From: Promethearchaeota archaeon
GTDB lineage: Archaea; Asgardarchaeota; Lokiarchaeia; Sigynarchaeales; SOKP01
Direction of reading: 5' to 3'
NCBI GenBank assembly: GCA_019057975.1
Contig: JAHLWJ010000188.1
Span: 1-8,355 of the forward strand
DNA length: 8,355 bases
The position numbers and the translations under genes were made by a program. Positions 1-6,273 of the stretch are shown piece after piece. How positions within the stretch are numbered: position 1 is the first letter of the stretch; the number at the start of each line of letters is the position of its first letter. Below the pieces are notes generated by a model that was given only the letters and a program-made list of their open reading frames with translations, made no database searches and was not told where the DNA came from.

Positions 1-74
1 TCATTACATAATGGTTTCCCACAAATAGCACATTTAGAAACTGCTTCTTTTTCACACTCAGTGCATATCTCCAT
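1..74 (-). CDS. Partial zinc-finger protein (B-box-like), N-terminus only
   Basis: Reading the minus strand from an ATG at 74 gives 24 open codons before the window edge. Five cysteines fall at residues 4, 7, 15, 18 and 23, spaced C-x2-C-x7-C-x2-C-x4-C. This matches the first half of a B-box-type or related treble-clef/zinc-ribbon finger, in which a further Cys or His would normally follow shortly after. The Cys density and lack of stops support a real gene despite the short length. I see no Shine-Dalgarno motif before the ATG. In archaea such fingers are often an N-terminal domain on a membrane protein or a protein-interaction module, but the rest lies outside the window, so no function is assigned. 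It is divergent from the hydrolase gene. Confidence 0.55.
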   Translation of the reverse strand, partial: MEICTECEKEAVSKCAICGKPLCN

Positions 75-190
75 GATAACAATCTTATAAAATCAAATGT
101 ATGAATGTAATAATTCAAGTGTAATTATAAAAACTTGTTTAATAACAAATAAGCAATATAATTATATTATTAATAAAATTATTGAATAAG
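75..190. promoter_or_regulatory. Divergent AT-rich intergenic region with TATA-like elements
   Basis: This gap separates the divergent zinc-finger and hydrolase genes and must hold both promoters. For the plus-strand gene, an AT-only TATA-like run lies at about 155-170, centred some 28-30 nt before the ATG at 191. That is the distance expected for a leaderless or nearly leaderless archaeal transcript, and no Shine-Dalgarno motif precedes the ATG. For the minus-strand gene, a TTATAATT-like element at about 121-129 would allow a leader of roughly 25 nt. In such AT-rich DNA these boxes are weak evidence. Confidence 0.3.
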
Positions 191-1939
191 ATGGAGAGAA
201 AACAATTAATTAGGTATTTAGGAATTGCTCTGGTGTTTTCAAGTATTATTTTAACAATAATTTCTATCTCTCTTGCTTTTCTAATAGGCTCTCTAAAATT
301 AACTTATTTTGAAAATGAAAACATAGATATTGAAAACATTTCTGTCAAAATGCGAGATGGGATTTCAATCAAAGGTTTAATTTATGTAGATAATGATTTA
401 AAAGAAAATGATACGAACTCAGTTCCAACAATATTATTACTTCACGGGATTAATGGAAGAAAGGAGCATAAAGTCAGTATTATTTATCAATTTGTGAAGC
501 TTGGATATGCAGTTGTTTCAGTGGAACAGCGAGGTCATGGAGAATCAGGAGGTCCTAGTGGATTTTTAGGAAAAGAACCAGATGATATGAGTGAAGTGAT
601 TGATTTTATTGAAAATAATTATGGCTTTGCTAATACTTCACATATGGGATTATTAGCTTATTCGTTTGGTGGTGGTATTGGAGCAATCCTACAAGCAAAA
701 GACGATAGAATAAATGCTGTAGTACTTTATCATCCATTATCGTCTTTGGATAACTTAACAGACAGAATCCCTCTTCAGAACCTTATTGGGTCAACCACAC
801 AACTAACTAATATAGATGACATTCAAGATGCTTTTGATATTGCTAATGTAAGTAATAGTGAGAATTTATTATTATTACAAGGAGAATCAGATGTTATAAT
901 ATCACAAAATGATACTCAAGATTTCTATAATCATTTAAACGGTACAACCCGAACTGATATCGAGTTGAAATTAAGACCCGGTTTAGGGCATGAAGGAAAT
1001 GAGAAGGATAAGACTTCATTAAAGTATTCTATTGCATGGTTTAAACACTTTTTTCAAAATTCTTCGATTAACATCACAGATCTAGATACAGAAATCAATA
1101 AAATCACATTATTTAATTACAATTTTCCTCATAACAATGTTTCAGAGATTATCATTATTGTTTCAGCTATATTTCTCTTTATAGGCTTGAGTGTGTTAGT
1201 ATTACAAAATAAAATTATACCTTATTGGGACCAATTGCCAATTAAACCAGTCATTGACGAGTCACGTGAAGGTAAGACAAGATATAATAAGATGTTAATC
1301 TATCGTTCAGTAAGCTATCTAGGTGTTGCTTTACTATCGGGAATTATATTTTCAGTTTTCAATAGTTCGTTATTATTTGGATATTTCATTTTTTTTCCAA
1401 TTGTAACAATTATTATAATGCTATTTATCCCAAGTGAACTACATTCCAGCTGGAAAGTAGAATGGAAGAATGGGATTAAAAATAATATATTTACCTCACT
1501 CTACTCACTTTCTATAGTGATTATCCCCACAATCTATTTTATTGTGTTCTATAATTTAGTAACACAATTAACCATGACTTTTACTATTCCCTTTATTAGA
1601 TTTGAGTCAATACCATATTTGGTTATAGGATTAGGTTCCGGAATTATGGATTATCTGTATTTAAGAGAAATGAAAGGAAGGCATCCAATGATTTTGATGA
1701 TTATTCGCCCTTTATCTCTCCTTATATTCTTAGCTTTTGTCCCAGTTCCCCCTTTCCCTATATTGGGTGGAATTACGTCTCATATTCTTTTTATACTATT
1801 AATGGGTGTAATAATTTATTTTATTAGGAATTTAGTTATATTTCTGTCAAAATTCTACAAGAACAGTTTTTCTATGTTCCTATTGGTAATGTTACCATTT
1901 GTTATATTCTATATACGAGTGTTCTTTAGAATTGTATAG
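191..1939 (+). CDS. Membrane-anchored alpha/beta hydrolase with polytopic C-terminal domain
   Basis: The 582-residue protein starts with a positively charged tip and a transmembrane segment (about residues 8-33), which should place the following hydrolase domain (about 45-290) outside the cell. That domain has an oxyanion LLLHG motif near 83-87, the strand/turn VEQRGHGESGG near 111-121, a nucleophile elbow A-Y-S158-F-G (Ala replaces the first Gly of GxSxG), a probable acid Asp234 in GESD, and a probable catalytic His267 in GLGHEG. From about 317 onward there are some seven or eight further hydrophobic helices with no family I recognise. Ten N-x-S/T sequons fall in residues 49-316, against one in the membrane half. 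This is a serine hydrolase of the COG1073/S9-S33-like type; esterase, lipase or peptidase activity cannot be told apart. The ATG at 191 is preferred to the in-frame TTG at 182 because the first helix keeps its basic flank either way. The gene converges on the crotonase operon with 18 nt between stop codons. Confidence 0.85.
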   Translation: MERKQLIRYLGIALVFSSIILTIISISLAFLIGSLKLTYFENENIDIENISVKMRDGISIKGLIYVDNDLKENDTNSVPTILLLHGINGRKEHKVSIIYQFVKLGYAVVSVEQRGHGESGGPSGFLGKEPDDMSEVIDFIENNYGFANTSHMGLLAYSFGGGIGAILQAKDDRINAVVLYHPLSSLDNLTDRIPLQNLIGSTTQLTNIDDIQDAFDIANVSNSENLLLLQGESDVIISQNDTQDFYNHLNGTTRTDIELKLRPGLGHEGNEKDKTSLKYSIAWFKHFFQNSSINITDLDTEINKITLFNYNFPHNNVSEIIIIVSAIFLFIGLSVLVLQNKIIPYWDQLPIKPVIDESREGKTRYNKMLIYRSVSYLGVALLSGIIFSVFNSSLLFGYFIFFPIVTIIIMLFIPSELHSSWKVEWKNGIKNNIFTSLYSLSIVIIPTIYFIVFYNLVTQLTMTFTIPFIRFESIPYLVIGLGSGIMDYLYLREMKGRHPMILMIIRPLSLLIFLAFVPVPPFPILGGITSHILFILLMGVIIYFIRNLVIFLSKFYKNSFSMFLLVMLPFVIFYIRVFFRIV

Positions 1940-1957
1940 TATTTATAGTGGAGTTCA

Positions 1958-2803
1958 TTATTTCAACTCATACTTAGGTTTTCTTTTTCCGAAGAAAGCA
2001 CTTGCAGCTTCATCCGCATCTTTAGAGGAGAAAGTCAATACGATAGAACTATTTTCAAATTGGATAATACTATTTAAACTCGGAGAATCTAACGATAAAT
2101 TAAGGGCTTCTTTCGTCATACGTAAACCTAAAGGGCTTTTAGTTAACATTTCTTCTGCTAATTTTATTGCTTCATTCAAAAGGTTTTCTTTATCAACAAC
2201 TTTTAGAATAAATCCGATCTTCTCAGCTTCTTTACCTCCAACACCTCTACCGCTATAAAGAATTTCAGAAGCTCTTGAAAGACCAATAAGACGCGGAAGG
2301 AAATAACTACCTCCCATATCTGCCCCAGTTAATCCAATATTAATAGAACCATTTATAAAATTTGCATCTTCACTAGCGATTCTAATATCTGCTGCCATTG
2401 CAAATGCAAAACCACCTCCTACTATTGAGCCATGAACAGCCGCTATAATTGGCTGTGAAATTTTCCTCATTTTCATTATGATTTGAGTTATCCACCATTG
2501 ATGGTACATTTTTCTCTTTACCGGTTCTGACATATTCAAGTAATAAAATTTGTTATATCCTTCTGGATTGTTTTTTGAATTTAAAATTAAACCCTCTTGA
2601 AGATCTGTTCCTGCTGAAAAAGCTCTTCCTTCCCCTCGTAAAATCAATACTCGACATTCTAAATTTATCATTAATTGATCTAATATATGATGAAGCTCTT
2701 CTTCCATTTGGAATGATATTGCATTTAATTTTTCAGGTCTGTTTAAAGATAAAACCCCTATTCCATTTTCGTGTAATTCAAATTTAATAGTTTTATACTC
2801 CAT
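1958..2803 (-). CDS. Crotonase-family enoyl-CoA hydratase/isomerase paralogue (downstream copy)
   Basis: The 281-residue protein covers a full crotonase fold and is expected to act on an acyl-CoA thioester in the cytoplasm. Family marks are LNRPEKLNA (20-28), the first oxyanion-hole segment AFSAGTDL (61-68), the HG...GGG loop (124-131) and the C-terminal KSPLGLRMTKEAL helix (222-234). Both textbook hydratase glutamates are absent: Ala133 occupies the GGGxE position and Ser153 the position before the I-x-x-G turn. An Asp162 in GADMG is shared with its neighbour and resembles the Asp of dienoyl-CoA isomerases, so the exact reaction is open. The start at 2803 matches the paralogue's N-terminus residue for residue. 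An in-frame ATG at 2863 would encode 20 extra residues that only read the tail of the upstream gene out of frame; 2815 is another possible start. It follows its paralogue by 25 nt, so the two are probably co-transcribed. Confidence 0.9.
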   Translation of the reverse strand: MEYKTIKFELHENGIGVLSLNRPEKLNAISFQMEEELHHILDQLMINLECRVLILRGEGRAFSAGTDLQEGLILNSKNNPEGYNKFYYLNMSEPVKRKMYHQWWITQIIMKMRKISQPIIAAVHGSIVGGGFAFAMAADIRIASEDANFINGSINIGLTGADMGGSYFLPRLIGLSRASEILYSGRGVGGKEAEKIGFILKVVDKENLLNEAIKLAEEMLTKSPLGLRMTKEALNLSLDSPSLNSIIQFENSSIVLTFSSKDADEAASAFFGKRKPKYELK

Positions 2804-2828
2804 TCTTTTTCCCATTTTTTTCGTTATT

Positions 2829-3680
2829 TCATAATTTTGGATATTTCGGCTTCCTTTTTTCAAAAAAGGCCGATACTCCTTCTTTTATATCTTTGGATGT
2901 TCCACATAATGTCTGTGCTCGATTTTCTAATTGAATTATCGTTTCTAAACTTGGTGAATCAAGTGATAGATTAATTGCTTCCTTAGTCATTCTAAGTCCT
3001 AGTGGACTTTTTGCAAGTAGATCTTCTGCTAAATCCATTGCTGCTTTTAATAAGCTATTCTCATCGCCATCTATTATTTTAAAAACGAGACCAATTCTCA
3101 TAGCTTCTTTGGCATCAATAAATCGTCCTGTATATAAAATCTCAGCCGCTCGGGACATTCCTATAAGCCGAGGGAGAAAAAAACTAGTACCAACATCAGA
3201 GCCCGAAAGACCCAATTTAATAAATGCATTATTAAATCGTGCTTTTTCACCAGCAATTCGGATATCTGAAGCTAAAGTAAGAGCAAATCCTCCTCCAGTT
3301 GCTGCTCCATGTATTATAACGATGATTGGTTGACTAATTTTTCTCATTTTTACGATAACTTGACTAAGGCGCCATTGAAAATACATTCTAGTTTTTAAAG
3401 TCTCAGGAATATCCAAATAATAAAATTTTTTATAATTTTCTGGTTTTTTCTTAACATTTAAAAGGTTTACTTCCCTTAAATCTAAACCTGCACAGAACTC
3501 ACTTCCTTCGCCTTTTAAAATAAGGACTCTACAATCCAAATTAACAATTAAATTATCGAATATTGTATGTAAATCCTCAAACATTTGAAATGACATAGCA
3601 TTTAATTTATCAGGTCTATTTAGCGTTAAAATTCCAATACCATCTTCCCTCAATTCAAATTTAATTGTCTCAAAATCCAA
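2829..3680 (-). CDS. Crotonase-family enoyl-CoA hydratase/isomerase paralogue (upstream copy)
   Basis: This 283-residue crotonase is the first gene of a two-gene operon and about 60% identical to the next gene by hand alignment (near 171 of 281 positions). It has LNRPDKLNA (20-28), the first oxyanion-hole segment EFCAGLDL (61-68), HGAATGGG (124-131) and the GSDVG turn with Asp162. Ala133 and Phe153 occupy the two positions that hold the catalytic glutamates of classical enoyl-CoA hydratase, so simple water addition by the textbook mechanism is doubtful; isomerase, hydrolase or lyase chemistry within the superfamily are alternatives. The ATG at 3680 is fixed by a Shine-Dalgarno GAGGT 7 nt upstream. 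The longest identical block with its paralogue is KMRKISQPII (111-120), before the GGG loop. Differences concentrate at 71-80, 91-110 and 184-210, the kind of surface and acyl-pocket regions that set specificity. It is divergent from the glycyl radical enzyme. Confidence 0.92.
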   Translation of the reverse strand: MDFETIKFELREDGIGILTLNRPDKLNAMSFQMFEDLHTIFDNLIVNLDCRVLILKGEGSEFCAGLDLREVNLLNVKKKPENYKKFYYLDIPETLKTRMYFQWRLSQVIVKMRKISQPIIVIIHGAATGGGFALTLASDIRIAGEKARFNNAFIKLGLSGSDVGTSFFLPRLIGMSRAAEILYTGRFIDAKEAMRIGLVFKIIDGDENSLLKAAMDLAEDLLAKSPLGLRMTKEAINLSLDSPSLETIIQLENRAQTLCGTSKDIKEGVSAFFEKRKPKYPKL

Positions 3681-3687
3681 TTTTTAA

Positions 3688-3692
3688 ACCTC
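3688..3692 (-). promoter_or_regulatory. Shine-Dalgarno site of the upstream crotonase gene
   Basis: The minus strand reads GAGGT here, 7 nt before the ATG at 3680. It matches the anti-Shine-Dalgarno end of archaeal 16S rRNA and decides the start. It also means this transcript has a leader, unlike the hydrolase and glycyl radical enzyme genes, where no such motif is visible. Confidence 0.65.
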
Positions 3693-3704
3693 AAAATTGT
3701 TTAA

Positions 3705-3736
3705 TAATCTTAATTAGATATCTATAGATAAGATTA
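3705..3736. promoter_or_regulatory. Candidate operator: 32-bp dyad between divergent genes
   Basis: TAATCTTA at 3705-3712 is the exact reverse complement of TAAGATTA at 3729-3736, an 8-bp perfect inverted repeat with a 16-bp spacer. The spacer is itself partly symmetric about 3720/3721 and contains the perfect palindrome AGATATCT (3716-3723), whose centre is one base off that of the larger dyad. The site lies 25-56 nt upstream of the crotonase ATG and 89-120 nt upstream of the glycyl radical enzyme ATG. It is therefore well placed for a dimeric winged-helix regulator acting on both promoters. AT-rich DNA produces chance palindromes, so confidence is moderate. Confidence 0.4.
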
Positions 3737-3753
3737 ATTAACTTAAAAATCCA

Positions 3754-3804
3754 TAAAAACTAATTTTATACTTAATACTTTAATTAAAAACTCTAAGTTT
3801 TATA
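3754..3804 (+). promoter_or_regulatory. Candidate tandem promoter elements of the glycyl radical enzyme gene
   Basis: The octamer TAAAAACT occurs at 3754-3761 and again at 3785-3792, each followed within a few bases by TTTTATA (3764-3770 and 3798-3804). These look like two TATA boxes with the same upstream context, 31-34 bp apart. The second box is centred about 24 nt before the ATG at 3825, which would give an essentially leaderless mRNA and agrees with the absence of a Shine-Dalgarno motif. The first would give a leader of about 30 nt. Confidence 0.35.
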
Positions 3805-3824
3805 TTCAAAAACAAGATTCAAAT

Positions 3825-6230
3825 ATGATTTCAACAATTAATAGCTCATCGGAAAGAACTTTAAAGCTAAAACGAAATCTTCTTTCAAGCAAGTACGAAT
3901 TATGTATTGAACGTATGAAATATTTTACTGAGATTTATAAAAAATATCCAAATGATCCAGAAATTATAAAAAGAGCAAAAGCAGTAGCTCACACACTAAA
4001 TAACATGACAATTTTCATCAGGGATGATGAATTACTGGTAGGGAATGAAACAAGTAAAAATTTAGGAGAAAAGATTAATCTTGATTTGTATTCATATGAT
4101 GGAACTTTGGATAATAGTAAGAGTATTAAAAAATATGAAAAAAGGAAACTACAACCTTTTTTTATGGAAGAAAATGAAATTAATGAATTATTAAATATAA
4201 TTCCTTTTTGGAAGGGTAAAGCTTTATATAGTGATATCATCTCGCAAAAAATTTATGATGGAAAGTTAATTACAGGAATGGATAGAATTGGTTCAACAGC
4301 ACCTAATATTGCTATACATCAAGGGACAACAGAGGGTCACCTTTGCGCAGGATATGAAAAACTTCTAAAATTAGGGTATACAGGAATTATTAAAGAAGCT
4401 GAATCATATCAATCAAAAATGAAAACTAACGACTATGAATATAAAGATAAATTTAATTTCTATGAAGCCGTAAAAATTTGTTATAATGCCGCTATTCAAT
4501 TTTCAAGGAGATATTCTGATCTTGCTTATAAAATGGCTTTAAATGAAAAAAATGAGCAAAGAAAGAAAGAACTTAAAATTATTGGAGCAACGATGGAGAA
4601 ATTTACTAAGGAAACTGCTAGTTCATTCTATGAGGCAATTCAACTTATTCACTTTACTCAAAATATCATAAATATAATCTACCAAAGAAGTGTCGTTGCT
4701 TTAGGTAGGCTAGATCAAATTCTATGGCCATATTATAAGAGAGATAAAGAAAAATATAAAATTACAAGAGATTTTGCGTTAGAGTTGATTGAAGAATTAA
4801 ATTTGAAGTTAACTTGGAATGTTACATTATTACCTACAGATTATACTACTATCTCAAATGCTCTTGGACTAAATACACAAACAATAACCATTTCAGGTGT
4901 AGATAAAGAAGGAAAAGATACTACAAATGAAATTTCATATTTGTTTCTTGAAGCATATAAAAATATTAAAGCACTAACTACTGATCTCTCAATAAGAGTT
5001 CATAAGAATACTCCAGACAAATTCTTAAAAGAAGCATTAAAAGTCTTTCAATCTACTTCAGGAATTGCCTTTTATAATGATGATATAATTATTCCAGCCA
5101 TGGAAAAAGCAGGATATACAAGAGAGGATGCTCATAACTATGCTATAATAGGATGTGTGGAACCTACGAGTCAAGGGAATACATTTGCAGCAACAGGTCG
5201 AATATTTATTAATTTACCTGGTGTTCTTGAACTTACTTTAAATAATGGATATTGCAATTTAACAAATCAAATAAGTGGATTAGAAACAGGAGACCCTATC
5301 AACTTTCTAACTTATGATGATTTGTACAAAGCTTTCATTCATCAATTGCGCTATAACATTGAAAAATCTGTAAAAATTGCTAAAATTGGAGATGAGGAGA
5401 CGTATAAATTTTTACCGCAACCATTTGTTTCTGCTATCATTGATGGCTGTATAGAAAAAGGTAAGGATTATACAGCAGGAGGAGCAATTTATAACTTCTC
5501 TTCTATTACCGCTTATGGCTTTGCAACTTTAGTAGATTCATTGTATAATATAAAAAAAGTAGTTTATGAAGAGAAATTAATGACGATGCCTGAACTAATT
5601 CAAATCTTGGGTTCTAATTTCAGGGGACAAGAAGAACTTAGACAGAAATTAATAAATAAATACAATAAATGGGGAAATGATAAAGAGGATATTGATCAAC
5701 TAGCAAAACAGCTTTGGGATTTATTCTGCTCTGAGGTAGTCAAACATCAGTGTATAAGAAATGGCCGTTATAATCCTGGAGCTTACTCCATGGGAATACA
5801 TGTTATAGAAGGATTATTCACTAAAGCTTCTGCTGATGGAAGAAAAGCCATGCAAGCATTATCAAATAGCCTTTCTCCAGTTAATAACGTAGAAAAAGAA
5901 GGACTTACGGCAATTTTAAATTCGGTTGCTAAACTAAATTATGATTATGCTACAAATGGTATTGCATTAAACATCCGAATCCATCCTCAAAATCTTTCAA
6001 GTGAAGAAAATATTGAGAAATTCTCTTATCTTCTAAAAGGATATTTTGATAAGGGAGGAATGCAGGTACAACCAAATGCCGTTTCAACAGAAACTTTAAG
6101 AGATGCCCAGAAAAATCCCGAAAAATATCCTGATTTAATCGTAAAAGTTGGAGGATATAATGCTACTTTTGTAGATCTTGGTACTCCAATCCAAAATGAT
6201 ATTATCGATAGAGTAGAACATAAATTATAA
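3825..6230 (+). CDS. Glycyl radical enzyme, PFL-like dehydratase/decarboxylase class
   Basis: The 801-residue protein has the full layout of the pyruvate-formate-lyase-like superfamily. The N-terminal PFL domain (about 20-650) includes IERMKYFTEIY, DDELLVGN (67-74) and LGRLDQ (293-298). The active-site loop GCVEP carries Cys444, expected to be the thiyl radical, and Glu446, the base typical of dehydratase/lyase members rather than PFL itself, which has a Cys-Cys pair. The C-terminal glycine radical domain holds ADGRKAMQALSNSLSP (670-685) and the radical loop KVGGYNATF, with Gly777 as radical site. Length is normal. Aligned by eye with glycerol dehydratase, the glycerol-binding His-Ser and Asp positions appear as Ser289, Val290 and Gly458, so glycerol is unlikely; diols, hydroxy acids, aryl acetates or other substrates remain possible. 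No activating radical-SAM enzyme is nearby. The protein is cytoplasmic and oxygen-sensitive, which implies anaerobic life. The ATG at 3825 is the first start before conserved sequence. The AN1 gene follows by 43 nt. Confidence 0.93.
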   Translation: MISTINSSSERTLKLKRNLLSSKYELCIERMKYFTEIYKKYPNDPEIIKRAKAVAHTLNNMTIFIRDDELLVGNETSKNLGEKINLDLYSYDGTLDNSKSIKKYEKRKLQPFFMEENEINELLNIIPFWKGKALYSDIISQKIYDGKLITGMDRIGSTAPNIAIHQGTTEGHLCAGYEKLLKLGYTGIIKEAESYQSKMKTNDYEYKDKFNFYEAVKICYNAAIQFSRRYSDLAYKMALNEKNEQRKKELKIIGATMEKFTKETASSFYEAIQLIHFTQNIINIIYQRSVVALGRLDQILWPYYKRDKEKYKITRDFALELIEELNLKLTWNVTLLPTDYTTISNALGLNTQTITISGVDKEGKDTTNEISYLFLEAYKNIKALTTDLSIRVHKNTPDKFLKEALKVFQSTSGIAFYNDDIIIPAMEKAGYTREDAHNYAIIGCVEPTSQGNTFAATGRIFINLPGVLELTLNNGYCNLTNQISGLETGDPINFLTYDDLYKAFIHQLRYNIEKSVKIAKIGDEETYKFLPQPFVSAIIDGCIEKGKDYTAGGAIYNFSSITAYGFATLVDSLYNIKKVVYEEKLMTMPELIQILGSNFRGQEELRQKLINKYNKWGNDKEDIDQLAKQLWDLFCSEVVKHQCIRNGRYNPGAYSMGIHVIEGLFTKASADGRKAMQALSNSLSPVNNVEKEGLTAILNSVAKLNYDYATNGIALNIRIHPQNLSSEENIEKFSYLLKGYFDKGGMQVQPNAVSTETLRDAQKNPEKYPDLIVKVGGYNATFVDLGTPIQNDIIDRVEHKL

Positions 6231-6262
6231 TCTGTTTATATTATGGATTTTTTATGATTCAA

Positions 6263-6267
6263 AAGGT
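6263..6267 (+). promoter_or_regulatory. Shine-Dalgarno site supporting the TTG start of the AN1 gene
   Basis: AAGGT lies 6 nt before the TTG at 6274. The nearby ATG at 6254 is in another frame and reaches a stop after seven codons, so it cannot be the start. The motif, together with the zinc ligands beginning at residue 4, fixes the TTG as the most likely initiation codon. Confidence 0.6.
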
Positions 6268-6273
6268 AAAAAT

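Noticed and set aside
116..137. Inverted repeat CAAGT/ACTTG before the hydrolase gene
   Set aside because: Five-base arms with a 12-base AT-only loop are expected by chance in such AT-rich DNA.
1899..2258. 119-codon open frame on the plus strand overlapping the hydrolase end and the downstream crotonase gene
   Set aside because: It runs mostly antisense to a well-conserved crotonase coding region and its protein has no coherent composition or family marks; it is a shadow frame.
3989..4240. 83-codon minus-strand frame inside the glycyl radical enzyme gene
   Set aside because: It is antisense to the conserved PFL domain, has no recognisable protein features, and is explained by the coding frame opposite.
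3825..6230. Identification as pyruvate formate-lyase or benzyl/alkylsuccinate synthase
   Set aside because: The active site is Cys-Val-Glu rather than the PFL Cys-Cys pair, and the Glu two residues after Cys is the mark of dehydratase/decarboxylase-type members; no small subunits typical of the succinate synthases are adjacent.
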